Below the pieces are notes generated by a model. The model ran no database searches. It saw only the letters and a program-made list of their open reading frames with translations, and was not told the origin of the DNA. Positions 34,357 to 46,031 of a stretch of DNA of 64,000 nucleotides are shown here, piece by piece. Positions within the stretch are counted from its first letter, which is position 1, and each line of letters opens with the position of its first letter. Made by a program: the position numbers and the translations under genes. Source of the DNA: Phoronis australis (Eukaryota; Phoronida; Phoronidae); NCBI GenBank assembly GCA_002633005.1, contig NMRA01000266.1, positions 136,544-200,543 on the forward strand. Reading direction: 5' to 3'.

Positions 34357-36943
34357 AAACATTCTGTCTGATTATCCTCAGAGCTTGTATTAAAGAAGAA
34401 CGGGAAAATATCAACAATCCTTTCGAGTACAAAGATTGGAAAGCCTCTGCCACAACTTTCATGTTTTATGTATCAGAGACCAAAGAGTACAAGAAACGGT
34501 AATTTCCAAGGCTTTTAAACCACGAAAATTTTCAAATATAATGTCTGAACCTTGAGGTAATAGGTTTTGGTTGTACCTGATGACATGTGCGGACATTAAA
34601 CGACATGCACACATATAAAGGCCGTTAGCCTTGCTACTGTCAATAAAGTTGCTGTTGTTCTAGCCGGGACCAGTTCAACTTTTAGGTATGGCGTCTGGGA
34701 GAATCAGTTGAACGAAGACAGAATGGTTTTGAAGTACCAAATGTTGATCTGCAATTCCAGACTGCTGACGGCTTGCTGTAACATTTGAACATTGCGAAGG
34801 ATCTGCAACAGCTTTAGCAAATTCGTGCTCATAACATTTCTCATTTGTGGCATTTGTTTGCATTTGTTTGCTCCGGTGTTGAAAATTCCTATGGAAATCA
34901 CAGTCACTAAAACTGTTTGCAACTCGATCTGCCGTTTTTCAACCCTACTGCAAAAAAGAAACATCGATGGAAAGCCTTTCACCAGTTCTTGATGGTGTAT
35001 TGTCATGGCAGAAGCAAACAATAAATAATTTAGTTGATAAATAATTATCTGTTTGCATACCTGACAAGTTTACAAACATTCCTTTTAATTCTAACGACCA
35101 AGAGTACTACCAAAATGGGTGTAATAGCAGCATAAATAGAAAATGAACCACGGTTATTATTTTTGTGACGGATTGAATCAGCAGGGATATAATTTCAGTG
35201 AATCAAGATTTCTACACCATTAAGGCAAAGAATACAGAATATGAATTCCTCGCAGGACCTTGGTGCAGGTTGGTATAGTTCTTCGGTAAAACTCCAGCGC
35301 GGAGTGACATTTACAAAAATGTGATCAATTAATTCCTATAACAACGTATTCGAAATCTGTAGGTAAAGGCTTTCAGAGCAAACGTCTATTGTGTTGGTTT
35401 GAAATAGTGAGTCATTACATGGATGGCAGGGTGGAATTTTAACGTGAACAAGAGAGCGGCGAGACGTTTGGAACGCAATTTTGTTACGCTAATAAACAAC
35501 TGGACTCTGGAAATTGACAGTGGTCATGATAAAGCGATAAATGAAAACTGATCCGTTGTTGTCAACGATTGAGAATGAAAAGTGGGACAACCTGAATGAA
35601 TAGCGTGAAGACATAGCGACGATGCGAATATGAAGTAAGTTGAAAATTGCGAAATGTTTTCAATAATGAGTTTTGTGTCGAAAATAATCCGCCGTGAATA
35701 ACACAACCGTTGCCAGTAAGTATCGTTACTCGGTGCTGGGGGAAACACATGTAACAATGCATGATGTGGGCTATGTGACCCCCTCCCCCTGTACGTCATT
35801 ACTGCAAAGGTCAACTACATATATTTGCAGATTTTTGTTCTCCCATTTACAAATTATTTCACATATCATTGTCGTTTAGTTCCCGCTTTACATTTGCATA
35901 GCTAGGAGCAACGAAATGTATCTTTAAGTCGAATGCGCAAATGTTGCTACCTCAGAAACGTACCGTCTTTCCTTTTTAGTCGAACAAGAATATAGTGCTA
36001 TGTACCGTAGTTATGTTATATGTATGTCAGTGTCATCGTGTGTCAAAAAGTTGGCCGTTTTAAGGGTGTGGCAGGACGGCCGGAAAAAGTCAAAAAGCGA
36101 TAGCCCGTCAAGAACGGAATAATTGGTAACTACAATGAGCGCGATCAGCAACGCAGAGTATTGGTTAGGATAGGTATTTTTTTCATGAGGTATATCTAAA
36201 TAGTACAGATAACATTCACGGCCCAGAAACTGAATAAACAAAAAAGTAACTGATCAAATGAATTAAATATTATCGAAACAATTTAAAACAGCAATAGTTG
36301 AAAACAAGAGCACGCAAACTTAGCTAGTCAAACACCAGTAGTGTATCGAAAGTCACGTGAACACAGTTGCTAGTAGGGGCTAAACATTCCATTTACAATT
36401 GCAGAACGAACACCAAGAAACCAAATGCCACTTCTTTCCGTTAAGTACAGTAGCATAACCTTAACACCCAGTAAAGTCTAGTTGGAACACTTCTAGCGTA
36501 TTTTGGTAGGCTGTCAAATGCATTTCTAAGTTTGGAGATGAACAAATATTAGACGCTACAACTGCAGGCCTGCTTAGTTCCGGTATCCGTCCAGGGCCAC
36601 TGTTTGCTGAATGACCAATGAAATGGCTGTGTTTGTTGACTAGTTTTTCCGGAAAATCGCTAGTTGTCTAGAACCGTACATGTAGATTAAGAGTCTCGCT
36701 TGATGAACAAAACTGTGAAAGTGAAAACGAAACAATTAAAGTATACTTAATTTCAAAACTACAATACTCGAACAAAACTCAGCGGAGCACACAACCGAAA
36801 ATTCCAAATACTATAATACCATGGCCACGAGCGAAAGTGGACATTCCAGGTCTAGAGTTTATGGCCATTGGAACTGGTTCCTAGTATGGCCTCAGTAATT
36901 CTTGCAACCACGTAAAAATTATAATATGCCAAACATGTCTTAC
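34357..36943 (-). other. Remainder of intron D2-D3
   Basis: Next to the gap, 34358-34502 carries an open plus-strand frame with K-E-E-R-E-N-I-N-N-P-F ending in Y-K-K-R and a stop, possibly the tail of a transposable-element protein hidden by the gap; I do not recognise it. The rest shows nothing that I can annotate. Confidence 0.4.
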
Positions 36944-37342
36944 GTATGTTGATAAACATAAGTATCTCGGTTTTCTGTAGTATTGTGTGAGCCGCGATGG
37001 CGTACTGGGGCGCCACGTGTTGGAGTCCTGTGTTGGTGGCTATGCACGTAACTTTCATCCCGTGCTCAGGGCCGTCTCTGCTCGTGCTAAATTCCAAGTC
37101 ACGCGTGTAAGCAATGCCGTCAGGGGAATTGTTGGGATCTTCAACCACGTCTTCTTCCTTGGCTGCGTTGCCCGGATCGACGAGCCATTCGAGTGTGCCC
37201 GACGGATGCATAGGACCAGAGATACAGCTTACTCGCACAGTTTTACCAATTGGCACTAAGTATATTCGGGGATATGTTTTGTGCGGGTCTATTTCTTGCA
37301 GTCTGTCACCAATGATTTCAGTTTCCAACGCTTCTGGCCCAT
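36944..37342 (-). CDS. Ig-like domain exon D2 (block B, position a)
   Basis: 399 nt, from G-P-E-A-L to a donor with C|GTAAGA. Canonical Cys (V-S-C-I), Trp (L-E-W-L) and Cys (V-T-C-I) are present. The domain is longer than its neighbours because of an insert after strand C (an acidic E-E-D-V-V-E-D-P run) and a long F-G region. It pairs with D11 at 25433-25810: both share G-D-x-L-Q-E, Y-T-R-D-L and E-H-G-M-K. The last base before the donor is C where all other exons have T, so the next codon becomes Leu and the linker reads L-S-P. D11 shows the same feature. Confidence 0.88.
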
Positions 37343-39167
37343 CTGTTGAAATGGTTTTCAGAAAGATCAATGGCGCTTGACAATTGGTCAATCATTTTGT
37401 TTGTTCTAAAACAATGTGTGGCATAGCGTACAGGTCTGCTGCGATGTAGTATATCACACCCGACAAATATCGTAGCACCCGAAGTGTGACAATGCGTGCC
37501 GAATGCGACAAAATATGCCGTGAACGCCGACACCTACCCGTAGTCTCTTCTGGAGTAGCCCCCGAAACATTGCAAATAAACATGGGATGCAAACCTTAGC
37601 TTGGTAACTGCAATTTTTCGTTACCCTGGAACTGTCTGTGAAAAGTCATGTTGGATTTCCAAATCTCCACTTGAGTACTTGCCAAGAAAAAATATTAAAG
37701 ACAATATTTCACTCAAAGCTGCACCGAATCATGCACATTCGCTGATAACTAACTTTTCGATTTTCGGCATAAATTGGACTAAGAACGAAGAAATGTTTGA
37801 GTATTGGCTAAGTAAATATCAGGCTTTATGTTGTTTTTTTGCCGTCAATTCTGCTTTCATTTCCCCAGGATGAACGACACCAAGCTTTACTTCAGATGTA
37901 GAGCACCCGCAAACACTATCTGACGAAAGGTTAAATATCTGATATTCAGTTGCGAGCATTCATTGGTCAACACATTACATGTATATCTAAAATCGAGACA
38001 GCCAACCAAATCACTATAGTCATCCTCTGTCAAGGAATGGCGCGGCATGCGCTTATCGTGGTTCACGCTGTGGCTCTGTTAGCTTTCCCGACGGACATCA
38101 CGGAAGCGCAGATATGGCATAACTTTGTACAAGAAACTTGTGAGTTAGTGGACACGATACAATGGCGCTGGGCATGCTTATACTACACATTCATATTCGT
38201 GGAGCAAAGAAATATTCAATTCGAGTTCACTTTTTTGCTCTATACTCAGTATTTTTGGGAATTGTGATATGCAGTGCAAAAAGGAAGGTTTAATGATTAT
38301 CATGAAGTAGTTACCTGTTTAAATAAGGTAAATGGTGGTTTTTAAAATTTTAAAACTTAATTTCGCTTTGTTTACAAGTAGCTGTTAAAAAATGAAAACC
38401 GAAGTCTTCACTTTAACCCTTATAAAATTGGTGTTTTATTTTTCACTCTATCGAGATGTAGTCTAACCTTACCCGTTACTTATTTGTTGACCAAAAAACG
38501 TGTGTAGTGATGCAGGAATGGTTGTCGCGTACAGAGGAGATGAAACCAGAGAGACAGTCAACATGTAGTCTTGACACCAAAACACAGATGCAGACTGGTA
38601 CGTGGGAGTGCTGGCATGCCAGTGAAGGCTGTGGAGCATGCGAAGAAACCAACTGGCGTTCAAAGTTTCTACTTTATTGGGCCCCCAATCATCTCCAAAA
38701 GTCCGATGGGAGCGTTCAACAAAAATTGATAGACTTCCCAAGCCCACCAAGCCGTTGTTCCAGGTGAAAACTGGATGCTGTGAAACCAGTGCATTCCCCA
38801 TACTTTATGAACAATTAGCGCCACAGATTAGGCATTGACACTCGTGGGATTTGGCATCAGTCTGAGCAGACCAGGCATATGCCAGTACTTGTGAAGCAGA
38901 GTGAGCTACGTTCAACCACGCAATTAGTTTCTTTGGCCGGATATGTACAGTGTAATTGTCGTAAACAAACTCTCGTTGCGCATGCTCCACCTAGTGAATT
39001 TTGAGTTTCCAATTGCTTATGTCCTAGAAATTTGTTTCCAATATTTTCTTTGCAATGAAATTGGAAATGACGAACCAGATTTGTCATTTCAGTAAGATTT
39101 GAAATACGAAAGTTAATACACGCTGTCGACCGTGAGGGCTGGCGTCCTAAACGGTACCGGTACTTAC
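37343..39167 (-). other. Intron D1-D2
   Basis: 1.8 kb. At 38469-38838 all of the overlapping frames on both strands are open for 66-110 codons. None has a recognisable domain or phase-compatible splice context. It could be a fragment of an old mobile element. Confidence 0.4.
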
Positions 39168-39506
39168 ACAGCACAGACACCGTCATCTCTCGTTTCGCCC
39201 ACTCGAGGCAATAGTTAGACAGCAAAGTACAGGCCACTTTGTCTCCATGGGCGTTTTTGTCGAAAGTGTTTGACCAAGTTGATGTCTGTTTACCATCGTG
39301 CGTTTCATCGTCGTATTCTTTCGTGTATGCCAAATGGCCGAAATGATTATCTTGGTCCAGCTCGTTGGCGTTGTAGGACCAAACAAAACCAGCGCGCATT
39401 TCTCCGCTCCTATGCGTGTAGTACTTGGCTCTGGTGTCGCACGTAATGGAGGAACGTCTCCCGGCGTAAATGTATCCGGGGTCATCCATCACCATTGTAA
39501 ATTCAT
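39168..39506 (-). CDS. Ig-like domain exon D1 (N-terminal domain)
   Basis: This 339-nt exon follows a clear acceptor (TTCTTTCAG) and ends T|GTAAGT. The domain has a canonical layout: Cys in I-T-C-D (strand B), Trp in F-V-W-S-Y (strand C) and Cys in V-A-C-T-L (strand F), plus an extra Cys four residues later in the Asn-Tyr-Cys segment. It starts with E-F-T-M, not with the G-P linker that opens nearly every other domain, which fits its place as the first domain after the signal peptide. It does not match any domain of the duplicated nine-domain block. Confidence 0.85.
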
Positions 39507-40955
39507 CTGAAAGAAAAACAATTCTTGGTGCTTCTTATGACCGTAGCCAATGGCTGGTACATACTTACTTTAGGTAGCGCTCAGTTATTTTTACTGGCTT
39601 TAGGCTTACAGTGTACACATCCCGGTGTAGGCATCTCCAACACTCTAAAAATATGGACAGTATACATGTACAAGACCAAAAAAAAATCCAAAAACCTTGA
39701 TGAAAATGAGCAAAATGCACCATGTCAGCGATTTTCAGCCCAAAGCCGCCATTCGTACTGTAGGCGATTGCTGTGAACTGAGGGAGTTTACATTCGTACT
39801 TCCGACTCCCTGCAGATTACAGAAATCAAGTTATCATGGAAGTCGACCATGATCATCTACAATTTTTATAAATCGAAACGGTACCTGAATTAACTAACAA
39901 ATTCCCACTTCCCATCATGCACTCGCATGTAATTAACGTCTACAAAAATCCACGAACTGTCAAAAAACTGACGTATTGTTAACAACTAGCAGTCTTTCAA
40001 TCAGAACAAGTTCAAAAATCAAGCAGAAGTTATTCGTGTCCTTCTTACGAACTACAAAACTCAACAGATCCAACCAATACAACTGGTATCTATTTTAATA
40101 GAATTGAGATTGTACGTGTATGTTGTACCGTGGCTCAAGTGCCATCGAGCGTCACCTATTGCCCACAGACAGATGACAAACGTGTCTGTCGTGAAACCCT
40201 AACATAGGGGAAGACAACCGGGTTGCGCGTCTTTTACATGTAGGTAAATAGTAATTGCATGCTTATCGCAAAGTTGATTTTCCTCCCAAAAGGCACAATA
40301 CTACTGAGTGCGACATATTAGAAGTGACTCTCGCTGCCCGAATCATTCCAGCCCCGTTTACCTCCGGAGAACGTCAAATGTTGAAAGAAATCAAACATAA
40401 CTGGGGAATTCCAACACGTTCCACGCAAATTGGTTTCTCCACGTTATGGGATCAAAAATACGTCTTCCAAAACTAATTTCGTGATTTGAGAGAAGTGATG
40501 CCAAATGTGAACCTATCAAATTAAGTCATTTTCGCGTGACTTCCTCAGGCTGACCAAGCTTTCTTCTACGAACCATGTGTTTGTTGCTCAGATATTCACA
40601 AAGGGGAAAAAGACCCCGAAATCAGGCTATTTGGAATATCGTTTTAACAGGAGAATCATTTAATTTGGCTCAGCAAACTAAGTTTAAGGTTACTGAACAG
40701 AACATGTGATGGTTATTATATAATCCTGGGTTTGAGATTTAATTCTACTAGAAATTTGGATTACCATTTTTTATAAGAGTCAGGTTTATTATCCTGTGCT
40801 GCAGCATTTCAAATCTAGGGATCTTTAAATGAAAACTTAGACGAGAGAGGTAACACTTTGTAAGATACAATGAAAACACAGCCAAGGGTGTTTGTATACT
40901 GATACAATGGATTTATATATTACGTGCTGATGCATGCATACATAAAACGAATTAC
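39507..40955 (-). other. Intron between proposed signal exon and D1
   Basis: 1.45 kb without a visible exon. Several short plus-strand open frames (for example 40255-40476) have no supporting features. Confidence 0.4.
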
Positions 40956-41058
40956 CTCCAAAGCACTGATGACCTCCGCAGTCATAAATACAACACGATA
41001 CAATACAATGCAATACAATGACAAACAAGTAAGTGATTACTTTCCATGCATTCCGCAT
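40956..41058 (-). CDS. Proposed first coding exon: signal peptide
   Basis: An ATG opens 34 codons beginning M-R-N-A-W-K followed by a hydrophobic stretch (about residues 7-21), a good secretory signal. After it come several cysteines (about residues 18-33). The exon is followed by G|GTAATT, which leaves one base (phase 1). That is exactly what domain exon D1 needs: the joined codon would be GAT (Asp). An alternative donor, G|GTCATC, lies 18 bases earlier in the same phase. There is no upstream evidence for a promoter. The call rests on the hydrophobic start and phase match; cDNA could place the true first exon elsewhere. Confidence 0.5.
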
Positions 41059-44000
41059 ACTTTTAAAAAAACTGATGTATGATATCAATCGAGTAGATAT
41101 TTTAACAAACGCACAGACGCTTGGTGCTACATATCGAAAGAATTCCAAATCATAGGGCATTTGGGAAGTGTATAAAAATATGTTCCTGTAACATCTTGAA
41201 TTGCCGTATGTGAGTTTGAAAACCTGCTTAATTTCAAGAATAAGCGGAAGTGAGTGCTGCGTGAACTTGGAGTTCCAAGATCACGCAATTAAGCAAGCTG
41301 CCAAACCCTGTACATGTACGTGAACTTGGAATATTGCGTGAATTTGGAATTAAGCGGCTGCCCAGTCACAGCACAAGTTTGGACTGAAATCAATACAAAA
41401 CCGATAGGCTACGGTGAGAATAGAGTTTGAAAAAGATCGAGACAAAGCATCCCTGGTCAGGTCTTGATTACTGGTTAGTACCGAGGTACTTGAGTAAAAA
41501 AAGTCACCAGTGAACTGTAATGTGTTCCCTCGGTGATGTACCGGGCATTCAAGGTGGTAGCCGACGTCAGTGCTACAGTACAACTGTACCTGGACGTGGC
41601 CTTTTGTGTCACAGGCCTATTATTTTCCGTGTTGTACTCTTGTTGTCTATTCCAAAATTAAAATAAAGTCTGATGTTTGAAATTAAAGGCTGGTTGAGTA
41701 TTTGATGAAGTGAAATGTTTCATTTAAATATTATCTCGAAGGAGTAAAGGAACTCTAAACAGCTACTCTAGTGAGCATTAGATATCTTTGGTGTTGTAAA
41801 GGTCTACTACCCTTGCTTGAACTTTGAATGATTCATTTTCTTCTGTAGTAAAAATTGTTGAATGCTTGTAAAGCATTGAAAATGCGTTTTTTATATACTT
41901 TTGAAACACCTCTGAATGCGTTCACATGTGTTTTCTATCCAATTCCAAGTTTAAGCAAGCCACGCCCTTGCTTAAACGCGGAATGATTGTATATTAGCTA
42001 ACATTTAAAAAAACCTCACACTTGCCCAAGTTGGGCGCCGAACAAAGCTGACTCACATTTATTGTAAAACATTGATCCTGACACAGTTAACATCGCATTT
42101 TATCATCGTATCACCGGCTTCTGTCATTTACTGTTTGCCAGTGTTGTAAAAAGTTCGCCTTTTTGCATGGCACCTGGTTGTTCAAACTCTTCGAAAAAGG
42201 TGTCACCTAACGGGAGGGGCATATGAGGCTATCCGTTGCTTTTGCCTTGGAGCAAAGCTGTATGCTAAATTAATTCACAATAAAATACTGTTCCCTTTAG
42301 TAAGCAAACTTGGAATAATTGTCTGTTCATTTTACAAAAAATCGTTGGTGAAGCAAGCTTTCTATTGCAGATTACAATCACCTGTAAACGCAATTCCTTC
42401 TGTTGAGACTAATCCAACACACGAGTAATCGTCTAAAATTTTAAATTTAACCAGTATAAAAACACTAATGGGTTTTACATTTTCGTTTTTTAAACAATTC
42501 AATACCTTTAATGAGACACTTTTATAGCCAAACAGTGGGGCCATTCTTTTTGGGAAGCTCAGGGGTCACAGAAAACATGCTCTCCATGTTAGTGCAAGTG
42601 GACCGGAGTCACTAGACCTGATGGATTTCACGACGGAAATGTGTGACATTGCTTTAACAATATCCACAATTTCCAACATACTACCAAAATACAATGGAAC
42701 ATAAACCGCACTGTATAAAGGTACAAAGACTTGCATACAGCATTTCACACACTAAACTATACAATGTCGTAATTTGACAAGGCTAATAAAATATTTGTTT
42801 CTTTTCCAATGGACTCTAATACAACTCTAGGTAAATCTCAACAAAAACAACTTATTGTGTAAATCCATTCACAATCAAAAAATGAACGACATAGACACAA
42901 CATCACATTCAACTCTGACAAAAGTTCGACTGTATAAATTGACAGATAATTCTGGTAGGAATTGTATCTAAATTTGAAAGTCTTGCAGACTGCTGTTGAA
43001 GTCTGTCTGAAATATTTTAGTACATGTACCTTTAAAATGCAACATGGCAACATCCCGACTTGCACAGATATTCTGCTGTTGTGATCAAAATAATTTTTGA
43101 TGACAAATCTGAACATACTCGATGGGATGTGTGTTGTGCAAAGAACGGTTCTCATTTTAAAAACAATCTATCCCCCTTCCCACTCATAACCTTTGAAACA
43201 TGCAGTAATGCAATAAATACTCAAATGGTGTAAACTTGTTCGATGCTTGCTTTCTGTATACAAGAGGTACGTGGAGTGTTAAAATGCGCCCAGGACACCA
43301 ACACAATTCCACTAGTGTTTTTAGTATAATAAAAATGGTCATTAAATGGCCCATAGTGTATTAAATCCATCCGAATTGAGAGTGTGGCGTCATCCCTGTA
43401 AAACACAACTGTTTGTCAAATTTTGTAAATATTCCAGCCAACTCCCAGGGACAAACGTAAAAAATGACAATAGGGGGCACAGCTGTAGTCTGATTTGTCT
43501 GTAGCTCAGCATCACATGCTGCCATCTCTATAGAAGCCCATCTGCTAAATTCGCAAAGATCCTAATACAGGTTAAGGAGATAGAGCTCTAAATTCAAAAA
43601 AAGCAAAATTGCCCCAAGAGGGCGCCAGAAATCAAAAACATCTGAAAATCAACATCAGCCAGTGTCATCGCATCAGGAAGACAACCGTCAGTTTTTCTAA
43701 TCGTCCTTTGAATGGTTTGGCAGACACAGACGTAGACGTCAAAAATATACACGAAAACTTTAAAATGGCCACCAGGTGGAGCAGAAAACATAAAATCTGT
43801 CCAAAAATGGGAAGGCGATGTCGTCTTCTTAATAGAAAACTATTAGCGGTATTTTATGGAAATACACAACAGGCTACTGAAATTCGAAGGTACAAAGGAA
43901 AACTCGATTTTGTCACAATAACAGGTTCCATTTTTGACTAAAGTATGCCCTAAGTGTAACTCAAAGGGAAAAAAGTTAATTTTTTTAGAATATTAATCAA

Positions 44001-44163
44001 GAATTATTAATATTTTCATACCTCATATTTTGGTGGCATCAACCGATACACAGTTACATCTGAAATGCACTCTGTCCTCACCAAGGTTTGAGCCCAGGAC
44101 TTTCTGCCAACCTGTTAGCCAACACGTGGCCCATGTGAAGACCAATACATGTACCGTCAGAGG

Positions 44164-44949
44164 CCCTAAAGTCGTGAGTGCCCTAAAGTCGTGAACGATC
44201 TTATTTCCTCTTCTGCGCGGTCCTGCGACATCTGGCGTTGAAGTTTCCAGCGTTCGTCTGCTTACGAACGTCAAACGAATACCCGGACGTGTTCGTATTC
44301 ACAATATGATAACAAACAGTGAGTGAGTGGCTTCTTTTTTCAAATGTATCTTAAAAACAGCATATTTCACTAATTCACTTTTTTGGGCATTTTTGGGATA
44401 TATTTTCGAAAATATTTATCGTTCAGATTTACTCAAACACGCGCTCCAGGGGTAGCTTGAACAATGTATCAAAATGTCCCAGGGTTGATCAAGTTTTGTA
44501 AGGCCAAAACAATAAAATACAGAGCGATAATTGCTGCTGGGTTCTTAGCGTTTTACGTGAACAACCTCATTGAAAACGTCTGTGCACATCAAAGTTGGGT
44601 GCAAAAATTATAACAATTTATTTCAATTGAAACTGAATTAATAAACAATGCAATGCATTTTTATGTCATCTAGATTAACTGTACGCACTGTAGTTGACTT
44701 GTGAGGTCTTACTTCGAGTATTTCCGTCTAACCGAAACGGTCACGACTTTAGGGCCTCATTCAAAATGGCCGCCGATATCAGCGACCGTTTCAAAACTCT
44801 GCTTACGAAGACAAACAAGGATTAAGATTGTCAAAACATGTACATTTGTGAAGGCTGACATATGTCCATGACATCACATGAGCAGTTGCTAACGGACATT
44901 GGGTAGTATGTCAATCGGCACTTATTATGCTTATATTCACGACTTTAGG
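44164..44949. repeat. Four copies of CCTAAAGTCGTGA
   Basis: Two direct copies at 44164-44177 and 44181-44194, then two complementary copies at 44741-44754 and 44937-44949. The inverted layout over about 0.8 kb could mark an old inverted-repeat element or protein-binding sites. Confidence 0.5.
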
Positions 44950-45866
44950 TCACCGGTGTAGTTATATGATATCATTCACTGCGCAGTAAAAGAACAATAT
45001 CCAATCATCAGGTTAAGGTTATGACAGATCCTAGACGAATGATCAAACCTGGAAACGCTGAAAACATGTCTTCCAAATGGCTGTTAGGATTATAATCAAG
45101 ACTTTCATATCTTGTACTTTATGCACTGTTCCCCATCAGGCTTTTAGAGATTGTCTTTTGACTGATCTACTTTGGTAAAATAAGGACTTTCAGTAAATTC
45201 ATGAGAAACTCAAACATTACATTAAACGAAAATGGCTACTTAGAAAACAGAATCGGGATTTCTCAGATTTCACATAGGACATATATATCAAAAGGAAATT
45301 GACCACTTTATGAATGTATTCCTTTCTTCCGGAATCTTACACGTATTAAAAATATAGTCCAAGGGCGCAATGAATGACAGACTGATGTATCAAGTCAGTA
45401 TATGCAGACTCTCTAATTTCATGAATTATAGTAGTGTAATAGCAAGTTAAATTAAGAAGTTTGTAGCTATTTTTCAGTCTGGTGCAACATAACCTTATGT
45501 TGTGACATTAAATTTTGGGTTACTTCTGATGTTTCGTTTTATTACTATTGATACTTCTGTCCTCTGATTGTCTGGATCAAAGCTTGATAATTTTGACCCA
45601 CCTCCCTGTGGAATAACACAACATTGATGCTACCAGAATGTCACGCCACTACCAATGCGACCAATCAGATACCGTAAAAGCATAAACTCTGAGAAGAAAG
45701 CAAGCAGACAATGTTAGTGCATCAAAGCATAAAGTCATTCAATAAAAGAAAGATAGACTGATCTATTGGGCATATCAGGTAACTTAGACCTGCTTTTGGC
45801 CTCGGGCCACATTGCTCTTCGTTGGTCCATATTACACTCAGGATCAGTGTAACTCTTAAGGCACTT

Positions 45867-46031
45867 CCCATTGGCGGATTGAGAGGAGGGCCAAGGGGGC
45901 CATGACCCCCCTAAAATTATCTCAGATTCCAATCCGCAGTTTGGGGGTTTGAATGTTTGACGGGTAAAATTCTGGCTAATACTTTGCCCTGCCCCCGCCC
46001 CCTCAACTCTGAATTCTGAATCCGGCCCTGC
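45867..46031 (-). repeat. Dispersed repeat with GGGGGGCCATGGCCCC-type core, copy 2
   Basis: Inverted relative to 29256-29410. In its own orientation it starts CAGGGCCGGATTCAGAATTC and ends CCGCCAATGGG. The open minus-strand frame across it (part of a 103-codon frame) is not a gene. Confidence 0.65.

Larger units (their letters stand above)
1..41058 (-). other. Giant tandem-immunoglobulin gene (gene level, 3' end outside window)
   Basis: Twenty-nine exons can be chained on the minus strand: one signal-peptide exon and 28 Ig-like domain exons, the last cut by the window edge. All internal exons have lengths divisible by three, start after a minus-strand AG with two leftover bases and end with one base before GT, so the reading frame is phase 1 throughout. 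The split codon makes Phe, Tyr, Ser or Leu before Gly-Pro (or Ser-Pro), the linker seen between Ig domains of nephrin, kirrel and CEACAM families. Most domains carry a T/S-D-x-x-x-P signature just after strand B. No transmembrane or cytoplasmic exon lies inside the window. The likely role is adhesion or extracellular recognition; this is inferred from architecture only. Two adjacent genes instead of one cannot be excluded, but no second signal peptide or stop was found between the blocks. Confidence 0.8.

Noticed and set aside
38469-38838. Overlapping open frames on both strands in the intron between D1 and D2
   Set aside because: No recognisable family, start context or splice borders; kept only as a possible old mobile-element fragment.
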